A stretch of DNA of 64,000 nt from Pandoraea pulmonicola (GCF_000815105.2 NZ_CP010310.2:4650001-4714000), one strand, 5' to 3'; counted from the stretch's first letter, positions 19,233-30,606 are shown. A program made the numbers and translations. The notes: generated by a model from the sequence alone, not told the origin.

Positions 19233-20138
19233 TTAACCGACCGTCTCCAGAATTCGCATCGAGAAGTCGGTCGCACGCACATCCTTGGTCAGCCCCCCGA
19301 CCGAAATCCGGTCGACGCCCGTCTCCGCAATCGCGCGCAGCGTTTCGTGATTGATACCGCCCGAGGCTTCGAGCAGCGCGCGTCCATCCGTCACCCGGGC
19401 CGCTTCGCGCATCATTTCCAGCGAAAAGTTGTCCAGCAGGATCGACTTGGCGCCGCACTCGAGCGCCGTCCCGAGTTCTTCGAGCGACTCCACTTCGATC
19501 TGCACCGGTGCGTCATCGGCAAGACGGTCGGCGTTGGCCAGCACCTGACGAATGCCGCCCGCCGCCGCGATATGGTTTTCCTTGATCAGAATGCCATCGT
19601 AGAGTGCAAGGCGCTGGTTCGTCCCACCGCCCACGCGTACGGCGAATTTCTGTGCGAGACGCAGGCCCGGCAGCGTCTTGCGTGTATCGAGCACACGGGC
19701 TTTCGTGCCTTCGACGATGTCGGCATACCGGCGCACGGCCGTGGCGACGCCCGAGAGCATCTGCAGGAAGTTCATCGACGTGCGCTCGCCCGTGAGCAGC
19801 GCGCGTGCCGGGCCGTAGATATCGCAAACCGGCGAGTCGGGCGTCATCCGATCGCCTTCGCGATAGTGCCATTGCACACGCACCGAGGTGTCCACGCCCT
19901 TCATGCAGCGCTCGAACCAGCGCACGCCGCACAGCACCGCGGATTCGCGCACGATGATGCGCGCATGCGCCATTTCGTCGGCCGGCACCAGCAGCCCGGT
20001 CAGATCGCCGGCGCCGATGTCTTCTTCAAGTGCGTCGCGGACGTTGCGCGACAGGGCAGCTTCGAGCGGTTCGCCGAAGCTGGCGAAATCGGGAGAGAGC
20101 GCCTCGTCGGTGCTCAGGAGAAGGGTTTGTGTCGTCAT
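19233..20138 (-). CDS. nadC: Nicotinate-nucleotide pyrophosphorylase (quinolinate phosphoribosyltransferase)
   Basis: 301 residues. [13 protein letters not shown], the [24 protein letters not shown] active-site stretch (RKT and HR/NQR phosphate and quinolinate contacts), IKENHI and LEASGGI are diagnostic. It joins quinolinate to PRPP, giving nicotinate mononucleotide, third step of de novo NAD synthesis. ATG 20138 overlaps the nadA stop by four bases (ATGA). Confidence 0.96.
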   Translation of the reverse strand: MTTQTLLLSTDEALSPDFASFGEPLEAALSRNVRDALEEDIGAGDLTGLLVPADEMAHARIIVRESAVLCGVRWFERCMKGVDTSVRVQWHYREGDRMTPDSPVCDIYGPARALLTGERTSMNFLQMLSGVATAVRRYADIVEGTKARVLDTRKTLPGLRLAQKFAVRVGGGTNQRLALYDGILIKENHIAAAGGIRQVLANADRLADDAPVQIEVESLEELGTALECGAKSILLDNFSLEMMREAARVTDGRALLEASGGINHETLRAIAETGVDRISVGGLTKDVRATDFSMRILETVG

Positions 20139-21268
20139 GCGGGGCCTACGCCGGTAAACAGCGCGCCATCGCGCGCGAAATCGCCGCTGGCGCGCACGTT
20201 CTGCTTACGCGCCTCGGCAAACGTCAACATGCGGTCGATGCAGGTGTGGGCGCGACGGCCGATTTCCGGATCGACGTGGATCTCGTTTCGTCCCGACTCG
20301 AGCACGTCGGCCAGATTCCGCAGACCGTTCATCGCCATCCAGGGACAATGTGCACAGCTCTTGCACGTGGCGCTGTTGCCCGCCGTCGGCGCTTCGATGA
20401 AACGCTTGCCCGGTGCCGCTGCACGCATCTTGTGCAGGATGCCGTTGTCGGTCGCCACGATGAACTCGGTTGCGTCCATGGTTTGCGCGGCCGCGATCAT
20501 CTGCGACGTGGAACCGACGACATCGGCCTGCTCGACGACGGATGCGGGCGACTCCGGGTGCACCAGCACCTTGGCGTTCGGAAACTCGCGGCGCAGCAGC
20601 TCCAGTTCGGTCCCCTTGAACTCATCGTGCACGAGGCAGGCGCCCTGCCACAGCAGCATGTCGGCGCCCGTCTGCTTCTGGACGTAGCTGCCCAGATGGC
20701 GGTCCGGCGCCCACAGAATCTTCTTGCCCTGCGCATGCAGATGCGCAACGATCTCGAGCCCGATGGAGGACGTCACCATCCAGTCGGCCCGTGCCTTCAC
20801 CGCCGCACTGGTATTCGCGTACACCACGACCGTACGGTCGGGATGCGCATCGCAGAAGGCGGCGAATTCGTCGGCGGGACAGCCCAGATCCAGCGAGCAG
20901 GTCGCGTCCAGATCCGGCATCAAAATGCGCTTTTCGGGGCTGAGGATCTTCGAAGTCTCGCCCATGAAGCGGACCCCGGCCACCACGAGCGTCTTGGCCG
21001 GATGGTTCCGGCCGAAACGCGCCATTTCAAGCGAATCGGCCACGCAGCCGCCGGTCTCCTCGGCGAGATCCTGCAAGTCCGAATCGACGTAGTAATGGGC
21101 CACCAGCACCGCGTCGCGCTCGACAAGCAATCGCTTGATGCGCGCCTTGAGCGCCGCGCGCTCCTCCTGCGACGGTGCCTCCGGAACGCGCGCCCAGGCA
21201 TGGGCTACGCACGTGGCGCCGCTCGGTGCGGGGCGCTCGAATTCTACGGATTTGAGTGAGGCGTTCAT
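20135..21268 (-). CDS. nadA: Quinolinate synthase
   Basis: 377 residues. The three cluster-binding regions are seen: [22 protein letters not shown] and [10 protein letters not shown], together with [18 protein letters not shown] and the PE(S/T)P-like [10 protein letters not shown] segment. It condenses iminoaspartate with dihydroxyacetone phosphate using a 4Fe-4S cluster. ATG 21268 is chosen; the frame is open further upstream into the terminator of the next gene. Operon nadA-nadC, convergent with nadB. Confidence 0.95.
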   Translation of the reverse strand: MNASLKSVEFERPAPSGATCVAHAWARVPEAPSQEERAALKARIKRLLVERDAVLVAHYYVDSDLQDLAEETGGCVADSLEMARFGRNHPAKTLVVAGVRFMGETSKILSPEKRILMPDLDATCSLDLGCPADEFAAFCDAHPDRTVVVYANTSAAVKARADWMVTSSIGLEIVAHLHAQGKKILWAPDRHLGSYVQKQTGADMLLWQGACLVHDEFKGTELELLRREFPNAKVLVHPESPASVVEQADVVGSTSQMIAAAQTMDATEFIVATDNGILHKMRAAAPGKRFIEAPTAGNSATCKSCAHCPWMAMNGLRNLADVLESGRNEIHVDPEIGRRAHTCIDRMLTFAEARKQNVRASGDFARDGALFTGVGPA

Positions 21269-21301
21269 GTTCACGTGGTCTGTGGGGGACCGGGAATGAC
21301 A

Positions 21302-21323
21302 AAACCCCGCCGTGGCGGGGTTT
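21302..21323 (-). terminator. Terminator of the desaturase gene
   Basis: AAACCCCGCC-GT-GGCGGGGTTT (21302-21323), symmetrical; on the minus strand TTTTGT follows. It lies between the desaturase stop and nadA, so nadA needs its own promoter within about 90 bp. Confidence 0.8.
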
Positions 21324-21361
21324 CGATTATGCGTCAAAAACGGAATCCTGGCTGAGCCCGT

Positions 21362-22558
21362 TCACGCATAGCGACGCAGACGCGAAGCAAATTCCTGCAG
21401 TGCGTGAATACCACTCTGCTCCGCACGATGGCACCAGTTCTGCAACTGCCCCAGCAACTGCTCACGCGATGCATTCGAACGCTCCCAGATACCGGCCAGT
21501 TCACGGCGCAGTTCGTAATACGTCTTCACCGCATTGCTGTGGGCGAAAATCTCACCCAGTTGCTGCTTCTGCGGCTCTTGCAGCGAGGCTTCGTCGTGAT
21601 GCAGCCACTTGCGCGCGCCGCGGAACAACTGATACTCGCCGTGCTGACGCTTTTCCTTGAAGCGCGCCAGTTCTTCACCGTACGCACGCTTGAAGGTCTT
21701 CGCGTAGCGGGCCATCACCTCGTAGCGGTTCGAGAGCACGGCCTGCAGCGTATCGTCGTCGCAGGCGGCCTTGTTCTTCGCCAGCTTCGGCGTCGGGGCG
21801 ATCTTCTTGACCTTGGCAAGGCCCACGGCCGACATCATGCGGATATACATCCAGCCGATATCGAACTCGTACCACTTGTTCGACAGCTTGGCCGACGTGG
21901 CGTACGTGTGGTGATTGTTGTGCAGTTCTTCGCCGCCGATGATGATGCCCCACGGCACCAGGTTCGTCGACGCATCGGCACAATTGAAGTTGCGATAGCC
22001 CCAGTAGTGACCCAGGCCATTGACCACACCGGCGGCCCAGAACGGAATCCACACCATCTGCACGGCCCACACGGTCAGACCGATCGCGCCGAACAGCGCG
22101 ATGTCGATGATCATCATGAAGCTCACACCGAGAATCGGATAACGCTTGTAGACGTGGTTCTCGATCCAGTCGTTCGGCGTGCCGTGGCTGAACTTGCGCA
22201 GCGTTTCTTCGTTCTTCGCCTCGGCGCGATAGAGTTCGGCCCCTTCGGCGAGCACCTTCCACAGGCCTCGCGTCTGCGGGCTGTGCGGATCTTCCGGCGT
22301 TTCGCACTTGGCGTGGTGCTTGCGGTGGATGGCGGCCCACTCGCTGGTCACCATGCCCGTGGTCATCCACAGCCAGAAACGGAAGAAATGCGAGACGATC
22401 GGGTGCACGTCGAGCGCACGGTGCGCCTGGCAGCGGTGCAGATAGATCGTGACGGCCGCGATGGTCACATGGGTGACCAGCAGCGTGAACAACGTAATCT
22501 CCCAGCCGCTCCAGTCGAGCAGGCCGGTCGAGAGAAATCCAAGAAGACTGTCCAGCAA
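21362..22558 (-). CDS. Membrane acyl-CoA/acyl-lipid fatty acid desaturase
   Basis: 398 residues. Three histidine boxes of the di-iron desaturases are present: HRCQAH, HRKHH and HNNHH, with hydrophobic segments around them and a long charged C-terminal tail. This is the stearoyl-CoA (delta-9)-type class, which makes unsaturated fatty acids at the inner membrane. The start appears to be TTG at 22558: GGAG lies seven bases upstream and the first membrane segment follows directly. No ATG is available before it. The tail beyond the last box (about 130 residues) is longer than the catalytic core needs. Confidence 0.88.
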   Translation of the reverse strand: MLDSLLGFLSTGLLDWSGWEITLFTLLVTHVTIAAVTIYLHRCQAHRALDVHPIVSHFFRFWLWMTTGMVTSEWAAIHRKHHAKCETPEDPHSPQTRGLWKVLAEGAELYRAEAKNEETLRKFSHGTPNDWIENHVYKRYPILGVSFMMIIDIALFGAIGLTVWAVQMVWIPFWAAGVVNGLGHYWGYRNFNCADASTNLVPWGIIIGGEELHNNHHTYATSAKLSNKWYEFDIGWMYIRMMSAVGLAKVKKIAPTPKLAKNKAACDDDTLQAVLSNRYEVMARYAKTFKRAYGEELARFKEKRQHGEYQLFRGARKWLHHDEASLQEPQKQQLGEIFAHSNAVKTYYELRRELAGIWERSNASREQLLGQLQNWCHRAEQSGIHALQEFASRLRRYA

Positions 22559-22848
22559 AATATCACTCCAAACTAATCAATACGGTGGCAATCACGGCGA
22601 GCCGCCGCGCCTTGTCTTGTCGGGTCGCCGCCACCGCGTCAGGTCTCGTTCTTGCGCTCGCTTGACGCTTGGATTCGCTGGAGGTCGGCAAGTTGCTGAA
22701 ATGCCGGGGCGAGATGGGCGGAAAACGTGCCAGTGAACGTCGGATTGTTATGGTTTGGGGGCATTCTACCTGACGGACCGTTGCCCGTGTGTAGCCCGCC
22801 CGCCACGCATTTTGTCGCAGGTCAACCCGACGCCGTAGGTAATTTCGT

Positions 22849-24273
22849 CTACGGCGCCGTCTTCACGCCGTCATCCGCCTGTGGCGGGCGCTGTCGGGAC
22901 GTCGTCTGAGCGTCGGGCGGCGCGTCCTGCGAAACGGATGGCGAAGGCGCCCGATCGACCGGAGCGCTCGGCACACCGTCCGCCCAGTCGTTCAGAATGC
23001 GTATTTCGCGCTGCGCATACGGTATTTCAATGCCATGCTCGCGAAAAGTGCGCCAAATCCGCATATTGATCTCGGAACGGATGGCGCCGCTGCCCAACGC
23101 CGGGTCCTGGACCCAAAATCCCATTTCAAGATCCATCCCATCCGCACCGAAATTGAGCAGGAGCGGCGTCGGCGCCGGGTTGCTCAGCACGCGCGGGACG
23201 CCCTCCGTCGCCTTGAGCATCAGCGACATCGCCAGTTCCACGTCGGCGCTGTAGGCCACCTGCACGTTCACCTTGGCGCGGCCCCGCGTCTCGGTAAAGG
23301 AATGGTTCTGCACGACATTCGTCACGAGTTGCTCGTTGGGCACGAGCGCCTCCACGCCATCGAGCCCGCGCACGACCGTATAGCGCGTGTTGATCTGCGA
23401 AACCGTGCCGTGATACGGGCTGATCGTGATGAGGTCGCCGATGCGCACCGACCGGTCGAGCAGGATGATGAAGCCGGACACGAGATTCGATGCGATCTTC
23501 TGCAAGCCGAAGCCCAACCCCACGCCCAGCGCACCGCCGAACACACCCAGCACCGTGATATCGATGCCGACGAACGACAGCGTCGCCAGGACGGCGATGA
23601 GCGTCAGCACGCCCTTGACCACCCGCGAGAGCACCACCTTCAGGTTGCTGTCGAGCGTGGCCGTGCGCATGATGCGATCTTCGATCAACGCGCCGACCCA
23701 CATGGCGAGCACGAGCGTCACGCCGATCCAGAGCACTCCCGAGAGGATCGAGAGCAGCGTCAGATGGCTCGCCCCCACGGCAAAGCGCACGCTGCCGAGC
23801 CAGGCGAGGATGTCGTCGTGCACGCCCAGCACGTAGGCGAGCATCGACAGCCACGCGAGCGTGGTGAACACGCGCTCGAAGATCTTGAGCAGCCCGTGGG
23901 CGTGCGGCGACGAGGCAAAGAGACGCCGCACGAAGTAGAACGCTAGATAGATGAGCGCGGTGCCGAACAGCGGCACCTCCGCGAGCCGCAGCAGCGACAC
24001 GCGCATAAAGTCCTGAAGCGCCACTCGCGTGAGCACCACGCATATCCAGCCGAACATCGGGAAGAACGAGCGGCGCAGGCTCGACGAGCCCGCCCGCCGC
24101 GCCGGCGCCACGCGCTCGAAATGGCGCTCGAGCCGCCCGATCATCCAGCGTCGGAGAATGAGCGCGACGACGAGCGCCCCGACGAGCGCCACGATCTGCC
24201 AGACGATCTGCGGGTCGCCGAAATCACGAACGACGTCCCGCACCAACTTCGCGAAAGCCGGACTTTCCTGCAT
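22849..24273 (-). CDS. MscS-family mechanosensitive ion channel
   Basis: 474 residues. Several N-terminal membrane helices, then the MscS core: the Gly/Ala-rich pore helix (GVFGGALGVGLGFGLQKIASNLVSGFIILLDRSV) followed by the beta domain (VRIGDLITISPYHGTVSQINTRYTVVRGLDGVEALVPNEQLV). The C-terminus is Pro/Ser-rich and charged. It would open under membrane tension and release solutes during osmotic downshift. ATG 24273 has AGGAAGAGG upstream; the longer frame to 24477 overlaps rsmB. A CGCCGTAG/CTACGGCG hairpin covers the stop codon. Confidence 0.9.
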   Translation of the reverse strand: MQESPAFAKLVRDVVRDFGDPQIVWQIVALVGALVVALILRRWMIGRLERHFERVAPARRAGSSSLRRSFFPMFGWICVVLTRVALQDFMRVSLLRLAEVPLFGTALIYLAFYFVRRLFASSPHAHGLLKIFERVFTTLAWLSMLAYVLGVHDDILAWLGSVRFAVGASHLTLLSILSGVLWIGVTLVLAMWVGALIEDRIMRTATLDSNLKVVLSRVVKGVLTLIAVLATLSFVGIDITVLGVFGGALGVGLGFGLQKIASNLVSGFIILLDRSVRIGDLITISPYHGTVSQINTRYTVVRGLDGVEALVPNEQLVTNVVQNHSFTETRGRAKVNVQVAYSADVELAMSLMLKATEGVPRVLSNPAPTPLLLNFGADGMDLEMGFWVQDPALGSGAIRSEINMRIWRTFREHGIEIPYAQREIRILNDWADGVPSAPVDRAPSPSVSQDAPPDAQTTSRQRPPQADDGVKTAP

Positions 24274-24319
24274 CGCTATCCCTCTTCCTGTTGTAAGCGG
24301 GCGGCCGCCGCCTTGGATC

Positions 24320-25756
24320 TCAGGCCGAACGGCGCTCGAACACGGCGGCAAAGAAGCCGTCGGTCGCGTGGCGGTTCGGTAGCAATTCGAGATACTTGCC
24401 CGTGTCGAGGGCGATCTTCTGCGAGGCCAGCAACTCGTTCGCCGGCAGCAGTACGAACTCCGGATGCGCCGCGGCAAACGCCTCGGCGATCGCGCCGTTC
24501 TCCTCCGTCAACAGGCTGCACGTAGCGTACACGAGACGGCCGCCCGGTTTGACCAGCCGCGCCGCGCTCGCGAGGATCGACGCCTGCTTCTGCGTGAGCT
24601 CCTCGACCGACTGCGGCGACTGACGCCACTTGAGATCCGGGTTGCGGCGCAACGTGCCGAGCCCGCTGCACGGCGCGTCGACGAGCACGCGGTCGATCTT
24701 GCCCGCCAGCCGCTTGATCTTGCTGTCGTTCTCGCTGTCGATCATGACCGGGTAGACGTTCGACAGTCCGCTACGCGCGAGACGCGGCTTGAGCTTGGCC
24801 AACCGCTTTTCCGACACGTCGAAGGCATACAGACGGCCCGTGGAGCGCATCTGCGCACCGATGGCGAGCGTCTTGCCACCCGCGCCGGCGCAGAAGTCGA
24901 CGATCATCTCGCCGCGACGCGGCGCCACGAGCTGGCACAGCAACTGGCTGCCTTCGTCCTGCACTTCGATGGCGCCCGATATGAAGAGCGGATGCTTCTG
25001 CAATGCGGGCTTGCCCGCCAGACGGATGCCGTTCGGCGCGAAAGGCGTCGGTTCGGCCGAGAAACCGTCCGCGCGCAGCTGCGCCAGCACGTCGTCGCGG
25101 CTCGCCTTGACCACGTTCACGCGGCAGTCGAGCGGCGCGGGTTGATTCAGGGCGGCGGCGAGCACTTCGAGCTCCTGCGCGTCGAACCGCTTGGCCAGAC
25201 GTTCGTAGAGCCATTCCGGCAAGTTGGTCCGCACGCGCACGGCAAGACTGGCCGGATCGATCTGGCCGACGTGTTCGAGCCAGGCGGCCTCTTCGGGCGT
25301 GGCGACCAGCTCCACCGATGCGATGCCGCGCGTGAACGCCAGTCCGAGCAGCGCCAGACGACGCTCCAGCGGCCCCGAGCCGCTCGTGGCGTGCTGACCG
25401 AATTCAAGCTTGCGACGCAGGATGGCGAAGACCGTCTCGGCGAGCACGCCGCGCTCGCGGTGGCCCAGCTTGGCGTTGGCGCGGAAATACGTGCTCACGA
25501 GCGTGTCGGCCGGACCGGTGAACTTGAGCACGCTGCCGAGCAGCATCTGGGTGTGCTCGAACAGGGCGGGCGACAGACGGTCGCCTCGCATGCGGGCGGT
25601 CTCCGCCGGCGGGGCTTCCGGGGCGCCATGGCGGCGCTCCGCGCCCGGACGGCCGCCGCGGCCGCCCTTGCCCGACGCACGGGAATCGAACGATTTGCCG
25701 CCATTGCGGCCACCGGAATACGCGCCATCGCGGCGCTGGGTCGGGCGTGTGCTCAT
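24320..25756 (-). CDS. RsmB/NOP-family rRNA (cytosine-C5) methyltransferase
   Basis: 478 residues. NusB-like N-terminal part, then a SAM-dependent methyltransferase with VDFCAGAGGKTLAIGAQM (motif I), VDAPCSGLGTLRRNPDLKW (motif IV, Cys) and YATCSLLTEEN (motif VI catalytic Cys). It probably methylates 16S or 23S rRNA at a cytosine; assignment to RsmB itself (C967) is not certain. The first ~55 residues are a Gly/Arg/Ser-rich low-complexity region. ATG 25756 overlaps the purN stop (ATGA), so the two are translated together. Confidence 0.88.
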   Translation of the reverse strand: MSTRPTQRRDGAYSGGRNGGKSFDSRASGKGGRGGRPGAERRHGAPEAPPAETARMRGDRLSPALFEHTQMLLGSVLKFTGPADTLVSTYFRANAKLGHRERGVLAETVFAILRRKLEFGQHATSGSGPLERRLALLGLAFTRGIASVELVATPEEAAWLEHVGQIDPASLAVRVRTNLPEWLYERLAKRFDAQELEVLAAALNQPAPLDCRVNVVKASRDDVLAQLRADGFSAEPTPFAPNGIRLAGKPALQKHPLFISGAIEVQDEGSQLLCQLVAPRRGEMIVDFCAGAGGKTLAIGAQMRSTGRLYAFDVSEKRLAKLKPRLARSGLSNVYPVMIDSENDSKIKRLAGKIDRVLVDAPCSGLGTLRRNPDLKWRQSPQSVEELTQKQASILASAARLVKPGGRLVYATCSLLTEENGAIAEAFAAAHPEFVLLPANELLASQKIALDTGKYLELLPNRHATDGFFAAVFERRSA

Positions 25757-26403
25757 GCGTCCTCACCAAAGAGCCATTGCGGTTCGGGCGTGCCGTCGGC
25801 CCGGGGGGCGACCGTCACGCGGCCATCGGCCACGACCAGGCGGTCTTCCACGAACCAGCGCACGGCGCGCGGATAAATGATGTGTTCGAGCGGCAGAATG
25901 CGCGCGGCGAGTGTGTCGGGCGTGTCGCCGGCCCGCACGGGCACCGCGGCCTGCAGCACGAGGGGGCCGTGATCGAGATCGGCCGTGACGAAATGCACCG
26001 TGGCGCCGACGATCTTGCAACCGGCGTCGAGCGCACGGGCGTGCGTCTGCAGGCCGGTGAACGCAGGCAGCAGCGAGGGATGGATGTTGATGAGTCGGCC
26101 GGCGTAACGCGCGGTGAAGTCCGGCGTGAGAATGCGCATGAAACCGGCGAGCACGACCAGATCGGGCTGGTGGCGGTCGATTTCGGCGGCCAGTTCGGCG
26201 TCGAACGCCTCGCGGGTCTTGCCCCGACTGGGGACAACCGCCGTGGCGATGCCGTTTTCCTGCGCGAATGCCAGGCCTTCGGCCTCGGCGCGATTGGCGA
26301 TGACGGCGGCCACGCGGGCCGGCCAGCCTTCGGCGGTACAGGCCCGGACGATGGCCTGCATGTTGCTGCCTCGTCCGGAAATCAGGATGACAATGTTCTT
26401 CAT
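25753..26403 (-). CDS. purN: Phosphoribosylglycinamide formyltransferase
   Basis: 216 residues. ISGRGSNMQAIV phosphate loop, VLAGFMRIL, NIHPSLLPAF with the catalytic His, and VTADLDHGPLV with the catalytic Asp are the PurN hallmarks. It transfers a formyl group from 10-formyl-THF to GAR in purine synthesis. It is the first gene of purN-rsmB and is divergent from ribF. Confidence 0.97.
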   Translation of the reverse strand: MKNIVILISGRGSNMQAIVRACTAEGWPARVAAVIANRAEAEGLAFAQENGIATAVVPSRGKTREAFDAELAAEIDRHQPDLVVLAGFMRILTPDFTARYAGRLINIHPSLLPAFTGLQTHARALDAGCKIVGATVHFVTADLDHGPLVLQAAVPVRAGDTPDTLAARILPLEHIIYPRAVRWFVEDRLVVADGRVTVAPRADGTPEPQWLFGEDA

Positions 26404-26470
26404 CGGCGGATTTTATCATTGGCGCGTCGCACCAGACAGCCGATCCGCGCCGCGAAGGCCCCGAAGCGTT

Positions 26471-26476
26471 TATAAT
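26471..26476 (+). promoter_or_regulatory. -10 box for ribF
   Basis: A perfect TATAAT lies 150 bp before the GTG start of ribF. No good -35 is seen at the usual distance. The ~145-nt leader shows no FMN-riboswitch pattern that I recognise. Confidence 0.45.
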
Positions 26477-26625
26477 TCAACGTTCTGCGGCGCCGCAATG
26501 TCGGATCGGCCGTCCTGCGCCGCCGGGCCCGTCCCGCCGCCACAGGCCGCCGGCCCCTCACGGCCACGCCGCGCGGTTCCTCCACCAACGCTCACTCAAC
26601 GTCCTGTACTGACGCTTCCTTTATC

Positions 26626-27618
26626 GTGCGAGTCTTCCGGGGTCTACCCAACGCGCAAAGCAAGGCGCCCTGCGTGCTGACGATCGGCAATTTCGACGGC
26701 GTCCATCTGGGCCATCAGGCGCTGCTCGCGCGCGTGCGCGCCGCAGGGGCCGCGCGCGGCCTGCCCGTGTGCGTGATGACGTTCGAGCCGCACCCGCGCG
26801 AGTACTTCACGCCGGACAAGGCGCCTGCGCGCATCTCGAACCTGCGCGACAAGTTCGAGGCGTTGCGCGCGCACGGCGTCGACCGACTGGTGGTGGAGCA
26901 CTTCAACGCCCATTTCGCCGGTCAGTCGCCCGAAGACTTCGTGCGCAACATCATCGTCGACGGCCTGCACACCCGCTGGCTGCTCGTGGGCGACGATTTC
27001 CGCTTCGGCGCCAAGCGCGCGGGCGACATCGAATACCTGCGCGACGCCGGCCGCCGCTTCGACTTCGTCGTCGAGCAGATGCCGACCATCGCGCACGACG
27101 GCGTGCGCATCTCCAGCTCGGAAGTGCGCACGGCGCTGGCCGATGGCAACTTCGAGCGCGCCCATGCGCTGCTTGGCCGCCCGTACGCCATCACGGGCCA
27201 CGTCGTGCACGGCATGAAGCTCGGCCGCAAGCTCGGCTTTCCCACGCTCAACCTGCGCATCGCGCACAAGCACCCGGCCCTCTCGGGCATTTTCGTGGTG
27301 CAGGTGCACGGTCTTGCCGAGAGGCCGCTACCCGCCGTGGCGAGCATGGGCCTGCGCCCGACCGTGGACGACTCCGGCCGCGTGCTGCTCGAAGTGCATC
27401 TGCTCGATTTCGTCGGCGATTGCTACGGCAAGCTCGTCGGGGTCGAATTCCTGCAGAAGCTGCGCGACGAAGCGAAGTTCGACGGGCTGGCCGAACTCGA
27501 AGCCGCCATCGCCCAGGACACGCGCGAGGCACGCGCCTACTTCGCCCACGCGCTCGACGCCAACGGCCCGAGCGCACGACGCGACTTCGCCACCTCGGCC
27601 ACCGACCGAATTAGTTGA
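26626..27618 (+). CDS. ribF: Bifunctional riboflavin kinase/FAD synthetase
   Basis: 330 residues. N-terminal FMN adenylyltransferase domain with TIGNFDGVHLGHQALL and ISSSEVRTAL, C-terminal riboflavin kinase domain with GHVVHGMKLGRKLGFPTLNL. It makes FMN and FAD in the cytosol. The start is GTG 26626 (VRVFRGLP); no good Shine-Dalgarno is visible. It heads the ribF-ileS-lspA group typical of proteobacteria. Confidence 0.95.
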   Translation: MRVFRGLPNAQSKAPCVLTIGNFDGVHLGHQALLARVRAAGAARGLPVCVMTFEPHPREYFTPDKAPARISNLRDKFEALRAHGVDRLVVEHFNAHFAGQSPEDFVRNIIVDGLHTRWLLVGDDFRFGAKRAGDIEYLRDAGRRFDFVVEQMPTIAHDGVRISSSEVRTALADGNFERAHALLGRPYAITGHVVHGMKLGRKLGFPTLNLRIAHKHPALSGIFVVQVHGLAERPLPAVASMGLRPTVDDSGRVLLEVHLLDFVGDCYGKLVGVEFLQKLRDEAKFDGLAELEAAIAQDTREARAYFAHALDANGPSARRDFATSATDRIS

Positions 27619-27768
27619 TCTTCGCCCGCGTGCGCCGGCGCCCAGCGCCACGCACGCGACCCGCCGCCGCCTTCGGCCCTTGCTGCGGGCGCTGTACCGG
27701 ACCGCACGGCAAACGCCGCCGGCGCGAGCGCCCCACACCCGATATTCCAAAATTCGTAGCGAAGCACC

Positions 27769-30606
27769 ATGAGCGAAAAGAAAGCACCGAGCAAATACCC
27801 CGTCAACTTGCTGGACACACCGTTCCCGATGCGCGGCGATCTGCCCAAGCGCGAGCCGCTGTGGGTCAAGCAGTGGCAGGAAAAGAAGATCTACGACAAG
27901 ATCCGCCGCGCCAGCAAGGGACGCCCGAAGTTCATCCTGCACGACGGTCCCCCGTATGCCAACGGTGACATCCACATCGGCCACGCCGTCAACAAGATCC
28001 TCAAGGACATGATCGTCAAGGCGCGCAGCCTGGCGGGCTTCGACGCGGCCTACGTGCCGGGCTGGGACTGCCACGGCATGCCCATCGAAATCCAGATCGA
28101 GAAGCAGTTCGGCAAGCATCTGCCGGTGCGCGAGGTGCAGGAGAAGGCGCGCGCCTATGCGGCCGTGCAGATCGAGCGTCAGAAAGCGGACTTCGAGCGT
28201 CTGGGCGTGCTCGGCGACTGGAACAATCCGTACAAGACCATGAACTTCTCGAACGAAGCCGACGAGCTCCGTGCCCTCGCGAAGATCCTGGAGAACGGCT
28301 ATGTGTATCGCGGTCTGAAGCCGGTGAACTGGTGCTTCGACTGCGGCTCGGCACTGGCCGAAGCGGAAGTCGAGTACAAGGACAAGACCGATCTGGCCAT
28401 CGACGTGGGCTTCTCGTTCGCCGAGCCGGAGAAAGTGGCCGCAGCCTTCGGCTTGCCCAGGCTGCCGCGTGAAGACGGCTACATCGTCATCTGGACGACC
28501 ACGCCGTGGACGATCCCATCGAACCAGGCCCTCAACGTCCATCCCGAAGTGGAGTACGCGCTGGTCTCGACCGAGCGCGGCCTGCTGATCCTCGCGACCG
28601 AACGCGTCGAGGAATGCCTGAAGACCTACGGTCTGCACGGCGAGATCGTCGCGCGCACGAAGGGCGAAGCGCTGTCGCTCATCCGCTTCCATCACCCGCT
28701 CGCCAAGGCGGACGCCGGCTACGAGCGCACTTCGCCGATCTACCTGGGCGACTACGTGACGACCGATACCGGCACGGGGATCGTCCATTCCGCGCCGGCC
28801 TATGGCGTGGAAGACTTCTTGTCGTGCAAGGCGCACGACATGCCCGACTCGGAAATCCGCATGCCGGTGCTCGGCGACGGCCGCTACCAGGACAGCCTGC
28901 CGCTGTTCGGCGGCCAGTCGATCTGGGACGCCAACCCGCACATCGTCGAAGCGCTGCGCGAAGCCGGCACGCTGTTCCACTCGTTCAAGTACACCCACAG
29001 CTACATGCACTGCTGGCGTCACAAGACGCCGATCATCTATCGCGCGACGAACCAGTGGTTCGCGGGCATGGACGTGAAGCCGGTCGACGGCGCGCCGGGC
29101 GACGGCAAGACGCTGCGCGAGATCGCGCTGGCCGCCATCGAAGCGACCGAGTTCTTCCCGGCGTGGGGCAAGCAGCGCCTGCACAACATGATCGCGCACC
29201 GCCCGGACTGGACGCTCTCGCGCCAGCGTCAATGGGGCGTGCCGATGGCGTTCTTCGTGCACAAGGAAACCGGCGCGCTGCATCCGCGCACGCCGGAACT
29301 GCTCGAGGCCGTGGCCAAGCGCGTGGAAATCGAAGGCATCGAGGCCTGGCAGACCCTCGACCCGGTCGAGCTGCTGGGCGACGAGGCCAAGGACTACGTG
29401 AAGAACCGCGACACGCTCGACGTGTGGTTCGACTCGGGCACGACGCACTGGCACGTGCTGCGCGGCTCGCACGCGCATGAGCTGGGCTTCCCCGCGGACC
29501 TGTACCTGGAAGGCTCGGACCAGCATCGCGGCTGGTTCCACTCGTCGCTGCTCACCGCGTCGATGCTCGACGGCCGTGCACCGTACAAGGCGCTGCTCAC
29601 GCACGGCTTCACGGTCGACGGTCAGGGCCGCAAGATGTCCAAGTCGATCGGCAACACGATCGTGCCGCAGGAAGTCGCGGGCAAGCTCGGCGCCGAGATC
29701 ATCCGTCTGTGGGTGGCGTCGACCGACTACTCGGGCGAGCTGTCGATCTCCGACGAAATTCTCAAGCGCGTGGTCGAGAGCTATCGCCGTATCCGCAACA
29801 CGCTGCGCTTCCTGCTCGCGAACCTCGCCGACTACGACCACGCGAAGCACGCGCTGCCGCAGGACCAATGGCTGGAGATCGATCGCTACGCCGTGGCGCT
29901 GGCGCAATCGCTGCAGACCGAAGTGCTCGGCCACTACGACCGCTACGAGTTTCACCCGGTGGTCGCCAAGTTGCAGACGTTCTGCTCCGAAGACCTCGGC
30001 GGCTTCTACCTCGACATCCTCAAGGACCGTCTGTACACGAGCGCTCCGGACGCGCCGGCACGTCGCGCCGCGCAGAACGCGCTGTATCACATCACGCAGG
30101 GCCTGCTCAGGCTGATGTCGCCGTTCCTGTCGTTCACGGCGGAAGAAGCGTGGCAGGTGTTCCAGCCGGGCAACGACACGATCTTCACGGAGACGTTCTA
30201 CGCCTATCCGGAAGTCGCGGAGGGCACGCGTCTGCTCGAGAAGTGGCATCTGCTTCGCACGGTGCGCGGCGATGTGACCAAGGCGCTCGAAGAGGCGCGC
30301 GCCGCCGAGCAGATCGGCTCGTCGCTGCAGGCCGAAGTGGACGTGCGCGTGTCGGGACGCAAGTTCGAGGTGCTCGCAAGCCTCGGCGACGATCTGCGCT
30401 TCGTGCTGATCACCTCGGCCGCCTCGGTGACCCAGGTGGCGACGGAAGCGGACGAAGGCGTGGTCGTCACGCCGTCGGCGCACCAGAAGTGCGAGCGCTG
30501 CTGGCACTACCGTGAGGACGTGGGCGCAGACGCCGCGCACCCGACCCTGTGCGGCCGCTGCGTGTCGAATCTGTTCGGCAGCGGCGAACACCGGAGCGCG
30601 GCATAA
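27769..30606 (+). CDS. ileS: Isoleucyl-tRNA synthetase
   Basis: 945 residues. Class-I motifs HIGH (69-72, in [14 protein letters not shown]) and KMSKS ([12 protein letters not shown]), the editing domain with the [11 protein letters not shown] stretch, and a C-terminal zinc ribbon (CERCWHYR...CGRC). It charges tRNA-Ile. It lies 150 bp after ribF and overlaps lspA by one base (TAATG). A long antisense frame over this gene is a GC artefact. Confidence 0.98.
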   Translation: MSEKKAPSKYPVNLLDTPFPMRGDLPKREPLWVKQWQEKKIYDKIRRASKGRPKFILHDGPPYANGDIHIGHAVNKILKDMIVKARSLAGFDAAYVPGWDCHGMPIEIQIEKQFGKHLPVREVQEKARAYAAVQIERQKADFERLGVLGDWNNPYKTMNFSNEADELRALAKILENGYVYRGLKPVNWCFDCGSALAEAEVEYKDKTDLAIDVGFSFAEPEKVAAAFGLPRLPREDGYIVIWTTTPWTIPSNQALNVHPEVEYALVSTERGLLILATERVEECLKTYGLHGEIVARTKGEALSLIRFHHPLAKADAGYERTSPIYLGDYVTTDTGTGIVHSAPAYGVEDFLSCKAHDMPDSEIRMPVLGDGRYQDSLPLFGGQSIWDANPHIVEALREAGTLFHSFKYTHSYMHCWRHKTPIIYRATNQWFAGMDVKPVDGAPGDGKTLREIALAAIEATEFFPAWGKQRLHNMIAHRPDWTLSRQRQWGVPMAFFVHKETGALHPRTPELLEAVAKRVEIEGIEAWQTLDPVELLGDEAKDYVKNRDTLDVWFDSGTTHWHVLRGSHAHELGFPADLYLEGSDQHRGWFHSSLLTASMLDGRAPYKALLTHGFTVDGQGRKMSKSIGNTIVPQEVAGKLGAEIIRLWVASTDYSGELSISDEILKRVVESYRRIRNTLRFLLANLADYDHAKHALPQDQWLEIDRYAVALAQSLQTEVLGHYDRYEFHPVVAKLQTFCSEDLGGFYLDILKDRLYTSAPDAPARRAAQNALYHITQGLLRLMSPFLSFTAEEAWQVFQPGNDTIFTETFYAYPEVAEGTRLLEKWHLLRTVRGDVTKALEEARAAEQIGSSLQAEVDVRVSGRKFEVLASLGDDLRFVLITSAASVTQVATEADEGVVVTPSAHQKCERCWHYREDVGADAAHPTLCGRCVSNLFGSGEHRSAA

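Noticed and set aside
26477..26625. FMN riboswitch in the ribF leader
   Set aside because: The ~145-nt leader lacks the conserved RFN blocks I would expect; nothing beyond GC-rich sequence seen.
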